Origin: Amaranthus tricolor
Taxonomy: Eukaryota > Streptophyta > Magnoliopsida > Caryophyllales > Amaranthaceae
Length of the DNA stretch: 64,000 bases
Direction: 5' to 3'
Assembly: GCF_026212465.1 (NCBI RefSeq)
Contig: NC_080062.1
Coordinates: forward strand, 7,523,297-7,587,296
The notes beneath the pieces were generated by a model. That model was not told where the DNA came from and searched no databases. It saw nothing but the letters and a program-made list of their open reading frames with translations. Below are positions 34,074 through 46,119 of this stretch, piece after piece; positions within the stretch are counted from its first letter, which is position 1; each line of letters starts with the position of its first letter. The translations under genes were made by a program, and so were the position numbers.

Positions 34074-35923
34074 ACCTGTTGATTTATAAAAGAAGTAGAT
34101 ATTAGATTATCCCTTTGACATTTAAGCTTGCTTTATTTTACTACCAAATTAATACTTGGATATACGAAATTCCAACAATTTATAGTAAATGTTATGGAAA
34201 TATGCTATATCATTCCGCAGTCTTGAAATTTGATCATATAAAAAATTCATAAAAACATTCCATTACTCCGTAATTCATAAAAATTCATAAAATTCATAAA
34301 AAATTCATAAAAATTCATAAAATTCATAAAAATTCATAAAATTCATAAAAACATTCCATTCCATTACTTTTTTTTGAAATGGTTTGTATTAGAATAAATT
34401 TTGTGAATGAATTGAATTGATTGTTATATAACAAGCATGACCATTAAACTTGTTTAGAGATTTTCATGCAAAAATAAATTAAATTCTATTATTATTCCCA
34501 CAGTTTAAAACTGACAATCAAATAGGCCATATAGATATTTTATAGGGTGTCAACAATTAATTGCTAATTGTTAGTTATTTGATGATTTAGTTGACTTGTT
34601 TGACCATACATTAACAATAGTTAGAGTTTTTATTAACGTTAGATATCTAGTAAAATTTAGTTGTCAGATTGTTGGTCATTATGAACACCAACAATGGCTT
34701 ACTTATTTAGTGACACAACAAACGAGTAAGGTACAAAGAGCATCCCACTATTGTGAATTAGTTTCATCATGTAAAAGTAGCACCCCATATAAATATAAAT
34801 AGTAGGGTGCACAAACTTAATACAACTTATAAAAATGTGTCATAAGTTCATAACTCATATGGAATGCAAAATGTTAGTATTTAATTGTAGAAAATCACAT
34901 TATAATAGATTGGTTATACAAATTAGAGTTGTTCGTGGGTAAATTCATTAGACTTGATCCACCCAATTTGAAAAATGGGCAGGTTTGAACAATGTTTCCA
35001 AAAAAAATTAAAATTTAGGCGAATAACGGCACCAAAAATACCCACGGATATACCCATTTGTCGGCTTATTTATTATACTTTTAAATTTCAACTTTATATA
35101 TGAATTTTGAATATCTAGTGTTTTAGTATTATTAATCCTACTCAATCATTTTTCAAATTTTAATGTCTAATTAGATATATAATGCATTTTTGGGTACGAC
35201 CGGATCTAACATGGATTCAAATGAAATTACATTTGATTATGTGTCGTATATAGTACAATCTAGGGCAAATTTTGGACAAATTTGGATCTGAAAACATTAA
35301 ATTCAAACTTAATTTGTTTTATTTTTGACTACACCCATAGAGATTAAAAAAATGAAATAAAAGCTCCAAAATTAAGGTTGTATTTAGAGGACTCATATTT
35401 ATTAGGTTTTGAATCCATAACTATCTGTACTTTGAAGTTAATACTTCAAACTAAAAAGTGAAATTGGTATAATTTTATGAATTTTGAGACATATTAACTT
35501 TACATTGTAAAAAATGCAAAATATATATTGAGACGATGTATTAAGACCAATATAATATATTTTTTCTGTTTGATGAGGGAAATGAAGAAAGTGTATGTTA
35601 TTAAATATGATTTTTCCTTCTGAAACAATAAAGAAAATTTGAACAAAATACTTAACTAATGAATTTTATATATTCTATCAGTAATTTTCAATTATACTCT
35701 AAAGTTTTTTTCTTTTCAATGAAGTATAAATTTGTCCCTTTTTATGTTGCATTATAGGGATACGAACATATTTCGAATTTGAGTTCCTACTTAAAAGGGG
35801 CTCAAAGGTTAAGTTTTGTTCTATTTAATAATAAGTTTAAATGCTAATATTAACTTTTTATTATGATTTCAAAAATTATCAATGATTAATTTGTCTGAAA
35901 TCTCGCAATTTTGTTATTCATTA
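34074..35923. other. Intergenic AT-rich stretch
   Basis: No gene seen. Contents are the tandem array at 34245-34352, a MITE-like fragment around 34930-35080 (AGAGTTGTTCGTGGGTAAAT) and long AT-rich sequence. Confidence 0.5.
34245..34352. repeat. Tandem repeat of ATTCATAAAA
   Basis: About nine head-to-tail units of ATTCATAAAA with one or two extra A between units, flanked on both sides by AAACATTCCATTAC-type sequence. Confidence 0.9.
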
Positions 35924-36236
35924 CACTAAATTTAACTTTTCGCGATATTGGATTTAGTTACATTAAAAAAATGCCACTAATTTTATATTTTTAGTGTAAT
36001 AATTGTTGGTTTTTATTTAAGTTTCGTTATAAAGTGACTTAGTGATATTTTATTTGACCTTTAGTGGCATACGTAATTGTTACTGTAGTCCATAGTGACA
36101 TTTGTGAGAAATGTCACTAGATTCTATATCGTGAAAAGCTTTAGTATGATTTTTTATTATGCAGCTTAAGGGTCTAATAAATGTGATTATAGATGTCACT
36201 TAATATATCCCACTAAAAACAAATTATGTTGTAGTA
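35924..36236. mobile_element. CACTA-type MITE, degraded copy
   Basis: This copy resembles the element at 53747-54089 along its length: CACTAAATTTAACTTTTCGCGATATTGG at the left, internal TTTAGTGGCATACGTAATTGT and GAGAAATGTCACTA, and AAATTATGTTGTAGTA at the right. Both termini carry point changes and no clean 3-bp target duplication is left, so it is the older copy. Confidence 0.7.
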
Positions 36237-36939
36237 ATTAGATAAAAATATTTCTTCTCTTTTAAAAAAACTATTTTTGAAACAAATAAATTTTGGATAG
36301 TTCTTCAAGTTGATAAGTAATGAATTCCAACACTTTTTATATTTTTCTCCAAATAATTTTAAATGAGAGAAATATCAAAATTTTACTAAAATAATGAATC
36401 AAAAATATAGAGTGTTTACCATATCATCAATTCTTTTACTCAATCAAAGTGGAGGAATGCAAGAACAAAAGAGGGGCCAAACACCATAATCCACAAAGTG
36501 ATTTCTTGGCAAACAAAAGGTTAGATTTGAACGTTTAGTAATCGACCAAAATAAAGTTATTTTATGAAATTGCATGGACATTTTCATGTTGTCTGTACTT
36601 CACCTAAAAATGGTTTTGTACTTTTCGTAGTGGGTGCTGCCTCAATTATAAGTTCTTTTCAGAATTATTGGTTGTTAGCTATTTTTATTAACTTGGATAA
36701 ATCAATTATTTGGAGAAATATTTAATAAAGTTAAGTATTAATTGTTAGTTGTTTTTATTAGAGAAATAATGAGTCAAAAAATTAAAAGTCACTAACCAAT
36801 CAAAGTAGCTTTTTCATATTATTATTTCATTTCACTTTAAAAATGCCAAAAAGTAACCATTTAAAAAATCATAAAATTTATGATACAGTTTCACTATAAG
36901 ATGCGTCCTAAATATGAGCTAAAAAGTTTCAATCAGTAT
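36237..36939. other. Intergenic, no gene seen
   Basis: AT-rich sequence. I see no domains, RNA genes or element ends I can support. Confidence 0.5.
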
Positions 36940-37325
36940 CCCGAGAGACCGTCTCTTTAAGAGACGTCTCTCAAGCGCAGCCCATTAAATCTTAATGTCC
37001 ACTTACTACATCCTTAATGCCTACTTTGTTCTTAATGCCTACTTACAATATACTTAATGCCCACCGAAAAAGTACTTAAAATACCTACTTACATATTCTT
37101 GATGCCTACCGAAAAACTTAGTCTACTTACCATATCCTTAATACCTACTTACAATATCTTTAATACGTACGTACAATATACTTAATGCCCACCGAAAAGC
37201 TTAAGTACTTACAATATTCTAAATGCGTACTTGCAATATTCTTAATGCCTACCAAACTTACTCTATATTTTCCTTTTTAGGCAAGTCCAATTAAAAATGG
37301 TCTCTCGACCGTCTCTTACAAAAAT
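36940..37325. repeat. GAGACGGTCTC-family element with TTAATGCCTAC array
   Basis: Opens with GAGACCGTCTCTTTAAGAGA and closes with GGTCTCTCGACCGTCTC. The core (about 36993-37260) is an array of roughly eleven diverged units of about 20 bp around CTTAATGCCTACTTACAATA, some replaced by CTTAATGCCCACCGAAAA. Non-coding. Confidence 0.75.
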
Positions 37326-37349
37326 ATGTGAAATAGTTAACACAAATTC

Positions 37350-37600
37350 TTGTGAGAGACGGTCTCTTTGAGAGACCATCTCTAATAGGGCAGGCCCATT
37401 ATATATTTTTTAAAATATTGTAAGTAGCTAGTAAGCATTAATAATGATGTAAGTGGACATATATAATATTGAAAGTAGGCATTAAGGATACGGTAAATAA
37501 GCATTAAGAATAATGTAAGTAGGCATTAAGATATGGTAAGTAGACATTAATCTTTAATGAGTTGGGCTTGAGATACGTCTCTCGAGACTAGCTGAATAGT
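37350..37600. repeat. Inverted relative of the preceding element
   Basis: This is the reverse-orientation relative of 36940-37325. It opens GAGAGACGGTCTCTTTGAGA, contains GTAAGTAGGCATTAAG-type units (reverse complement of the neighbour's units) and ends ACGTCTCTCGAGAC. Together the two make a head-to-head pair that can fold on itself. Confidence 0.7.
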
Positions 37601-37639
37601 TAAATTAATATAAATTGTGAGCATATAAACTCACTAATT

Positions 37640-37893
37640 CTTAAATGAGACGGTCTCACGGTGGACCATTTCTATTGGGCTGACCCAATATACACTTTCT
37701 GTCTTAAAGTGATCACTTATAATATTAAAGTGATCACTTATAATTTTAAAATAATAATTTTTTATAGTTTTAGATTGATTACTTATAATCCTAAAATGAT
37801 TACTTACGATCTTTAAGTAATCAATTGAAAAATTGGGCTAATTATATGGACTTGTCTCATGGTGAGGCGATCTTATATAAGACGGACTGATAA
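37640..37893. repeat. GAGACGGTCTC-family element with GTGATCACTTAT array
   Basis: Opens GAGACGGTCTCACGGTG and ends CATGGTGAGGCGATC...AGACGG. The interior is an array of about 20-bp units around AAAGTGATCACTTATAATAT, the same kind as in 32020-32255 but different from the TTAATGCCTAC units of its neighbours. Confidence 0.65.
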
Positions 37894-37984
37894 ACTCAAG
37901 GTGTTTTAAATTGAGTACAACTCACAAAAGGCCCAAAATACTGAAAATGTGCGAACTTAGCCCAACATCTTTCGAAAACTCAAC

Positions 37985-38490
37985 CCAATATGTTTTGGAA
38001 AATTTGAAAAAGTTGAGTGAAAAAATAAAAAAAATTAATCAAATAAGCGATAAATTAAACTTTTCCCAAAAGTAAGCGTCCAAACCCCAAAGCTGTGCTT
38101 TGGAGCTGTTCGCAGTTAGTAACTGCGAACAGGTCAAAAAAGACAAAATAGCTGTTCGCAGTTACTAACTGCGAACAGAAAAAAAAAAAAAAAAAAAAAA
38201 AAAAGAAATTTCTGTTCGCAGTTAGTAACTGCGAACAACTATTTTGTCTTTTTGCTGTTCGCAGTCTAACTGCGAACAGTTATTTTGTGTTTTTTGAACT
38301 GTTCGCAGTTACCAACTGCGAACAGCTAGTTTGTCTTATATGCTGTTCGCAGTTAGTAACTGCGAACAGCTTCAAAGCACAGCTTTGAGGTTTGGACGCT
38401 TACTTTTAAAATTTGTTTAAATTTTCACTTATTTAATTACTTTTTTTTATTTTTCGCTCAACAATTTCAAAAATTCTATGTTTTGTGACA
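37985..38490. repeat. Foldback element with six nested short palindromes
   Basis: Outer inverted arms of about 110-140 bp meet around 38106-38370: AAAAGTAAGCGTCCAAACC and CAAAGCTGTGCTTTG at the left match CAAAGCACAGCTTTG and GGTTTGGACGCTTACTTTT at the right. Between them lie six palindromes made of arm CTGTTCGCAGTTA, one central base, and its complement, at 38106-38132, 38152-38178, 38212-38237, 38255-38279 (a 25-bp variant), 38299-38325 and 38343-38369. Spacers are 16-35 bp. A run of about 26 A lies at 38179-38204. There is no coding frame. It resembles a foldback transposon, but the palindrome array is unusual. Confidence 0.85.
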
Positions 38491-41400
38491 CTCAAAATGA
38501 CATGAAGGCTGAAGCTTCCTCAAAGTGAGAAACACTACGACAACTGGTCCAAATTTTGGACACCTTTTCTATTTTTAAAGTCATATTCGACCACCCTTGT
38601 TTTAAATATTCATCACTCCTATTTGACATATTCATATTTCATATACTGTTTGTATGAATTTGTCACCATTGGTGTTAGGATCGTCATCTTTTACTTTATA
38701 ATATTTTTATTTTGAGTTATATATTTATTATTTTTTCTAATATTTTGAGTAAATTGAAAAAATCAAATTAATTTTTGCTTGATTCACTGAAAATAAATTC
38801 ACTTATTGATTATTTAAAAATAAACTCGCTTATTCGGTTTAATTGTTGAAAAATATTCCAACTATTATTTATTCCTGATTATTTGATCGCAAAGATACTT
38901 TGAAGATGCTTATAAATAACAGTGGATTTATTTTCAGCAATGATACCAAATATGTAAGTTCATTTAAAAATAATCAATAGGTAGGTTTATTTTCAGCAAA
39001 TCCAGTAGAGATTGGTTTATTTTTGACAATTTACTCTTAATTTTATTTACATATTTTCTTTTAATTTTTAGAAAATGATTGAAAATAAGGCAACATTTCA
39101 CTCATGCACTAAAAATAGTCCCTTCCATTGATTATTTTCTATCAATTTCATTTTTAATATGTATTTGCTCCCAACATATTCGATGTGAGAGGGGAGTGGT
39201 GGGGTTGTGATGGTTCAGGGGTGGAACAATGGTGATTCAGATCACTGAGTATGTTGAGAGCAAGTACATAGCAAAGGTGGGATCATTCGCAGTGTATGAA
39301 TGAAATGTAAAATTATTTTCGATAAATTTTTATAATTTTTTCTTTTTAATTATATCCACACAATTTAATAACTCAACAGCGCTTTTAATCTATGTGTTAT
39401 TTTGTATTGTACCAATCTTATAGTACATTTGAGGGAGTAACATTGTTATACAAAAATCTTGAAAATTTTAATAACCTCATCAAATAAGAAAGACATTAAA
39501 ATGACGGTTATTGATTTTGACATACTTATTTTGACTAAATTTCTCTAGTTTCCTTAATAGGTTGTTCATATTGCAATTTTAAACTTAGCTAATGCTTCAA
39601 TTTCTATTGGGATCGAAAACACTTTTGTTTATATGGTCTAAATAAACTAAATATCATATTAGATTACTTGTGGTCAATATATAGTGTTTCCATAATTAAA
39701 ACAAAAATAATATCATTTTTCTCTTATCTGATGCAAATAATCTCACGTTTAAATTATTATCTAATAATTTAGCATTTATTATGTATTTTCGTCTAACATA
39801 CCTAGTGATTTAACCCACCACAATCTCACCCTCCCCTCCCACACCGAGTATGTTGGGAGGAACTTTTGCTCGATCTGCTGAAAATAAAACCAACTATTGA
39901 TTATTTTAAAATAAACTCAATTATTCGGTTTAATTGCTGAAAATAAATCCAACTATTATTTATTCCTAATTATTTGATTACAAAGAAACTTTGAAGAAGG
40001 TTATAAACAATGGGTGGGTATTAACTATTACCCGTCCAAATTTTAAATTATTTTAAAAAATATTGTTCAAGCTCGCCCATTTTTTCGAGTTTAACGGATA
40101 GCCCGCCCATAAGCTCTAGTCTCCCCATCAATACCTATATTATCATTTACAATATTTTTTTTTACATAATCTCACTTGCAAAAAGAGTAGCTTAAGATCT
40201 AATACTTAGTGTCCTTAAATTAAAAAAATACTTTAAATTTTAAACACCAGCAAATTAATACAAATATAATAATAAAAAAATTTTAATCTTAAATAAAATT
40301 AGAGTCAACTACAAAGAGAGATATAAGGGAAAAAAGTCGTTTATTTTTACTTTTTCTTATTAGTTTTGTACTTGAAATTAGTATGACAATTAACAAGTAT
40401 CAAGTTTGGCAAATGTTTTAACAAAATAGAATAACCAACTATAAGGGAAAAGATATTCACTGTTTCTTTATATTTGTCCACTTTACTTTATCATGTATTT
40501 CAACGCAAATTTTGATCCTCGACATCTCATAATACGCATAATAAAAAATTGTAAAAATTACATATTAAAATTCTTTGCATCAAGACGAATCTAATAAAAT
40601 CCCACATAAATATATATTTTGTCTTGAATATATGCTTCAAAAATCAAATTTAAAGTTCTTTTTTATAAAGTAGAAAAACTTAAAGTGGACAAACAAAAAG
40701 AAAGGGAGAAAATAATATTTTGGGTACAACTACCACCTCATTGAAAGCTTAGGTTAAGAAGTTTCTTAAAAACATTAAACTTTAGTTAAATGATTTTGAC
40801 ATTATTTTACAATATACTCCTATTAATTTACATTGTACTCCCTTCAATTCAATTCTCATTTGATCTTTTACACTATTTATCAGTCACTTTTAATATGTAT
40901 TATATTTTTAATCTGGATGTCAAAATATAAAAAATAAAATTTTATTTGATTCGTCTCAATGTGAATTTTATTAATATCAATTTTTTATAATATTCGCTAC
41001 AGATATGCTGATAAGTGATAATGATGATGCATCCAAATGTAAGAAAAAATCTAACTGAAATTAGATAGATTCTAACAACTATTGTACAACTGCTGTTCTA
41101 GTTCTAGTACCTTAACAAAGAATATAATGGCACATAATACATATTGTCTACGTATTTTGTTCCGAAAAAACTATGATAACTGGTAATTGGTAACGAGCAA
41201 GGGCTTACCTCAAAGATCGTAGAAAATTTGAGCTAAAATTGCAAAAAATAAAACAAACGAACATTTGAGTATCTCTATATGTTTATCTAACTAGGAATAA
41301 TAAGCTTTTTAGACAGGATTTGCCCAGATTTGTATTACCATATGGGCAGACTATAACCATGTAAATCCCCTATTCTGATGTAATTACACCTGCGTGATGG

Positions 41401-41508
41401 AAGGCTCTTCAGTCATTGAACATTTGATCAAAGTGCCGACCAGTAATCAACCTTGTAAATTGTTAGTATCGAATAAAGAACGAGATTTTTGAGAGAAACT
41501 TCGTTTCC
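38491..41508. other. Intergenic AT-rich, diverged repeats
   Basis: No gene seen. A direct repeat pair is at about 38779-38905 and 39873-39995 (shared words AATAAACTC, TTATTCGGTTTAATTG, CTATTATTTATTCCT, ACTTTGAAGA). A GC-richer stretch at 39175-39245 is matched in reverse at about 39800-39860 (CCACCACAATCTCACC, CCGAGTATGTTGGGAG). A Stowaway-like end, TACTCCCTTCAATTC, is at 40846 without a clear partner. Confidence 0.55.
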
Positions 41509-44500
41509 TCAGCTCATTACCACAGCTGTATCCTCGTCTGGCACCATATTTAAGTCAGGTAGCACAAAGAGTGAATCCTGAGATGTTGCACGCTTCTGTG
41601 ATTCAGGCTCGGATGCATCCTCCGTTTTATGGACTTGTCTTGTTACACTCGATGAGGCTGCTTCCGATATTCCATTGTTCGTGTTGTTATTATGTTGATC
41701 GACTGAAGTTGGTTCTGATTTTATTTGAGATTCTACTTGTAGGTCGAGCTGCAGAACACATCCAAAAATTACGAAGTTCAAATATTTGACACCAACAGAA
41801 ACTATAGACCGTAAAACTAGAATCAATAACATCATAATTACAGTAAATCAAACTAAACCAACCATTCTAGCAATCCTACTAGTAAAACTTATTCGAACAC
41901 ACTTGGGAAATGTTCTCATTTTGAAATGTTCATTCAAACAAACACAATCATGACTCAATCTGACATAATCTGGGATTTTAACCATCAATTTAAACTTTTG
42001 GTTTAATTGCTTCTTAACATGGTATCAAAGTGAGCATGACAAGAAGTCAGGGGTTCGAATCTCAACCACCCATGGAATATTCAGCATCATATATGCAGAA
42101 GACCTGTGTTGTATTCACACTTCTAACCTAAAGGGCTCTCGTGTAAAAGGCGTGTTAGAGTATATAACATATACTGAGGCCTCAACCATCAGTTTAAGCT
42201 TTTAGTTGAGTTAATTCCTTGATAATACCATATGCAATACAACCTCCATATTATACAAAAACTCGTCAATTCATGTTGAAACTTGGGGTAGTAGAAGCAG
42301 TGAAAGCAACGTTTTGATTCAGAAAGTGACATTAATCTACCAGTACTATCAGTTATTTCAAACTGTCAAATTATGCACATTTTAATAGACGATTAAAAGC
42401 CTTGACAACAACATCAAGCACGAGTAGAGGTGTTCATTCGGGTCATGGTAAATTTAGGGGCATGTGTTTCGGGTCGGTTCAAAATCGGATCTTATGGTTA
42501 CATTGGTTTTTACATATTTTTAGATTCATTTTGAAGTCAGGTCAAATCGGGTTTGATAACAAGGTCGGTTAAATAACGGGTCGTCGGGTCTGTTTTGAAC
42601 ACCTCTAAACACGACAGTTGGCTGATAATTTAACTTTGGAATGAAGACGAGTAATAGTATACCTTAATTCTCTTCAATTTCTCATTAACTGATCTCTGTT
42701 CTTTCACTGTTAGACGTAATGAAGCCAATTCCTGTCGGCAGAGAAAGAATCATCATTATTCATTACCCATTTGATTCCAGAAAACGAACCAAAAGTCATC
42801 GGAATTAGCTAAACGGACCTTTTTCAAATATGATCGCTCCTTCAACAGTGAATTCTCCTCTTCTTTAAGCTCGGCAAATGTCTGGCAAATTAAACAAAAA
42901 GGCGCATAAGATCATCAACCATAGATCCAGAACACATCTTTTAAACACATTAGTTGCAGTGCATAGTACTAAAAAGTCCGGTGTAACATAATTTGCCAAC
43001 TGTTGAATATTCGCACATAATGGCCCAAAAATTAGAGCAAAATCGACCATTATTCGTGATCAGATTAGCAATTATTGGAAATACTACACATGTTCAGAAG
43101 ATCGCCACATCTATTGGATTGTGGAGTATCATCAAGTGTGTATGCAAGTCAACACTCATTATCGTGAATTTGTAGGTTTGAGCCCAAAAGTGCCCCATGG
43201 ATGTATCTACATGAGTGGGGCTCATGAGCCGATCACGTGTCACGGCCTAACATAATTCTAATCAGATTAGCAATAAATCACCCGGAAATGCAATAGTACC
43301 TTCTTTCTCCTAGGTCTTTTGCTCGTGGTAGTAGTTGGGGTTTCAGTTGAAGCCGAAATCTGAAACAACCAAACATATGAAAAGGTTAGTTTTGATACAC
43401 ATGTAAAAACTAAAAAAAATCCAAATTCAAGGGAGTTTCTAGTAATTAAGAAACATTAAATTGGCTACCAAACTAAATTATTCTACAACTAGTATTTTTT
43501 TTTTCATTCAAAAAAGGAAAACAAGATCAAAATGAGTAATACCCACATAACATAAGTCATTACTCTATTTCTCACATTAGTCCAAACTATTCTACCCAAC
43601 ATTTATAATTTCAGCATCAACTCAACATGATTGATGAATAACTAAGATATTCAATGAGGGACCCACTATAAGTGATTGAAGATCATTCTAATTTTCAACC
43701 ACCTACTACCTATTCCATTCAAACTCAAAATCACAATGCAAAATTGAAAGGGAATCTCTTTAAGCTTTCCAAACTTTTTACCAACAAGTCTTCTATGAAA
43801 TCCTTAGCCAATTAGCAAAAAAAATATTTATAAAACAATAAAATCTAAACACTTGCTTAGGAAATAGTTTTTTTTTAAAAAAAATACTTGGACCGACACA
43901 ATTAAAGTCGTATTACAGTGAGACCGACTTAATAAAGAATTAACGTTTTACCTTTAAATATGTAACATAATTTGAGCATGAGTTAAGAGTTTAAGACCCC
44001 CAATCGAAAACATTCAAAATTGGCCTAAATTACCTACCATTTAATAGTTCTAGTAAAACAAATATTTAAAAAAAAATAAATAAGTGGGTCCTAGATTATT
44101 GGATAAGCAACTAATTCCCATCCATGAGTCATGACTCATGACCCATCCATCATTCACATGAAACTTCAAACCACCATCTTCCAAGAATTAACACCAGCCT
44201 TAGTGGGTCCCACTTTTAAGGTGCCCCCAAGAAAATCCCACCATCATGAGCCCCACTGTAATTTTCATTAGATCAACAACAGCCCTGATTTAAGGATCAT
44301 TGTAAGAAGCATAGTACTGCGTAGCACCAGATCAAGCATTTATCTCTCAGCGTGTCAGCAACCACGTGGACAATTCCTATTCGCTATCCTAAATCGGTAA
44401 CCTCCAAGACAGCAAGCTCAAATGAGCTAACCATATAGCCACGTGAGAGAGCCTAACCGTGGTCACGTGACATACATTACCTCACGTGACTCTATGGCCC

Positions 44501-46119
44501 AACCCATAAATTGTGGTATTCAAATAGTGGTAGCTCACACACTACTATACCCATTACCTACGAACCCAGATCAATTTTTTAAAAAATAATTAAAAGAAAA
44601 AAAAAAGAGTGACGTTTCATGGCGACCTATTTGACTCCGTATTATTTATTTATTTTATTGGAAAATGGGAACATATAGAACGGCGCATGAGAATCAAGAT
44701 GGGGCGCGTCTACACATGATAAAAACCCAAAACTTCTAGAGAGAGAAAGAAAAATGAAACACGATTTTCAGAGAGAGAAAGGAATTGAACACAACATCCA
44801 CTTAAACAAACGCGGACCTAACGCCACACCCATACACCAACTTACAACCTCTCTTTCTCTATTTTTTCATTCTTCATTCTAAAATGGAACCCACCTAAAA
44901 CCACATCCTTTTTAATGACTTTTTTAACCTTATCACCTAAATTGTCATCATCGTATCCGCTCGTAGAAACTATGGAAAATAATAATTTATACTCATTCCT
45001 ATTTACATTTGGGTTGGACACGGATATTACGAGTAACAGGGGTCCAAAAAAGTGATAGTTAGCGTATTTTTAGTGATTTAATTAATTATTAAAGTCGTAG
45101 GTAGGGTATTTTAATTAGTGTAAGATTAGGTATTTTGGTAAAAAAAAATGGAAAAAGTAAGGTGACTTTAACAAATAAGTAAGTAAAAAAAAATAATAGG
45201 GAGTATTATTAAGGAAAATACGGTCAGAGACTCTATCACTAAAGAGGTTAAAATGTCATTTTGACTATTAATCAAGGGCATTTTTGGCATATTTAGGAGA
45301 GAGAAAATAGAAGGCTTAAAATGGAAGTTTCCTCCAATATGAAGTTGAAAAAAGTCATCACTTATCAGTCATCCAATGAATATTGTCTCAATTTTTCTGA
45401 CAAAAATGTCCTTCCCAAGATTCCACATTCTTAAACCCTCTCCAAGGGTACTTCCGACAAATCCAACTTACCCAACAACAAATAAAAAAATTAAAATTAA
45501 AATAAATGATTTTCCCGAAAAAGTAAATGGAATTAGTAGCGGAAAACAAGAATGATAGCTGACCGGGAAAGCGGAAAAGGAAAGATTGAAAAAACGTGAA
45601 ATGAAAGAACACTTCTGTCACGCTCCACTCACGTGACTCGTATGAAAACTCACCGGAAAAGAGAGATCCGGTTGTTGACAAGGGTAAAACGGTAAATCCA
45701 ACGCATTTAATTTTTTTTTAAAAAAATAAAATAGGACTGACCTTGGATCTGAACCGATCGGACAGTGGAGGGGGAATATGATGAGAGGAGAGAGAATCAT
45801 CGCAACCTTCACTAGGAGAAGCGCCGCCACAAGTCCAACTAAGAGGTGTGGTAGGACTACGGCGAGTAGTTTCCCGTCGTTTTTTATTGACACTATTATC
45901 AATTGCCGGAAGAAGTGAAGAAGACGACGACGTATTAGGTTTCGAGCGCGGCAAGCGTACACCCCATGACGGGGGGAGAGTTTTAAGAATGAATGAAGTA
46001 GTTGGTGTAGGTGTTGATGTAGTTGAAGAAGAAGGAGAAGGAGATTCTTTCAAGAGAAGAAGAAGGTCTGCAACTATGGCGTCGTCGGAGATTGCTGCAC
46101 GGAACCACTCGTCTTTCAT
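41509..46119 (-). CDS. EAR-motif leucine-zipper nuclear protein, 5 exons
   Basis: The only host gene here that looks whole. Exons on the minus strand: 46119-45742, 43359-43300, 42881-42819, 42731-42663 and 41748-41509 (stop TGA included). All junctions are GT-AG and phase 0, giving 269 residues. Residues 1-26 (MKDEWFRAAISDDAIVADLL...) and 88-95 (SPTTPLSW) look like conserved plant-family blocks. A basic patch, KRPRRKK, is at 140-146. A leucine zipper follows, with L151, L158, L165, L172, Q179, L186 and L193 in exact heptads. The C-terminus has the EAR repression motif LPDLNMVP at 253-260, near the end. I infer a nuclear, dimerising repressor or cofactor; it lacks the full bZIP basic region, so direct DNA binding is doubtful. 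I do not recall a gene name. The serine/threonine-rich segment 27-70 is probably disordered. Confidence 0.85.
41951..42224 (+). mobile_element. TRIM (miniature LTR retrotransposon) in intron 4
   Basis: Two short related direct repeats, at about 41951-42019 and 42153-42224, share ACCATCAATTTAAACTTTTG / ACCATCAGTTTAAGCTTTTA and similar ends (TTCTTAACA, TCCTTGATA). Directly after the first is TGGTATCAAAGTGAGC (42020-42035), a Met-tRNA-type primer site. The second starts TGTTAGAG after a purine-rich stretch. The interior of about 130 bp has GGGGTTCGAATC and no coding. It lies inside the last intron of the EAR-motif gene. The first repeat's left end and target duplication are uncertain. Confidence 0.65.
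42425..42607. mobile_element. Small hAT-like MITE in intron 4
   Basis: A 183 bp element whose ends TAGAGGTGTTCA and TGAACACCTCTA (with two bases differing inside) are inverted complements. It is related to the ends at 31539-31922. Flanks AGCACGAG and AACACGAC are an imperfect 8-bp duplication. It is GGGTCGG-rich inside. It also lies within the EAR-motif gene's last intron. Confidence 0.65.
44363..44488. promoter_or_regulatory. Cluster of four CACGTG G-boxes in intron 1
   Basis: CACGTG occurs at 44363-44368, 44440-44445, 44464-44469 and 44483-44488, with a fifth in the same intron at 45630-45635. G-boxes are binding sites for bZIP and bHLH factors in light, ABA and circadian responses. Clustering in 126 bp is above expectation for this AT-rich region. 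Whether they act as an intronic enhancer or an alternative promoter is inferred, not shown. Confidence 0.6.

Noticed and set aside
38106..38369. Regularly spaced palindromes as a CRISPR array
   Set aside because: This is plant nuclear sequence. The units are full palindromes with low-complexity spacers, and no cas genes are present.
30886..41508. Upstream voltage-sensor exons of the KAT-like channel
   Set aside because: No S1-S4-like frame is seen on the minus strand. Scanning by eye could miss very short exons.
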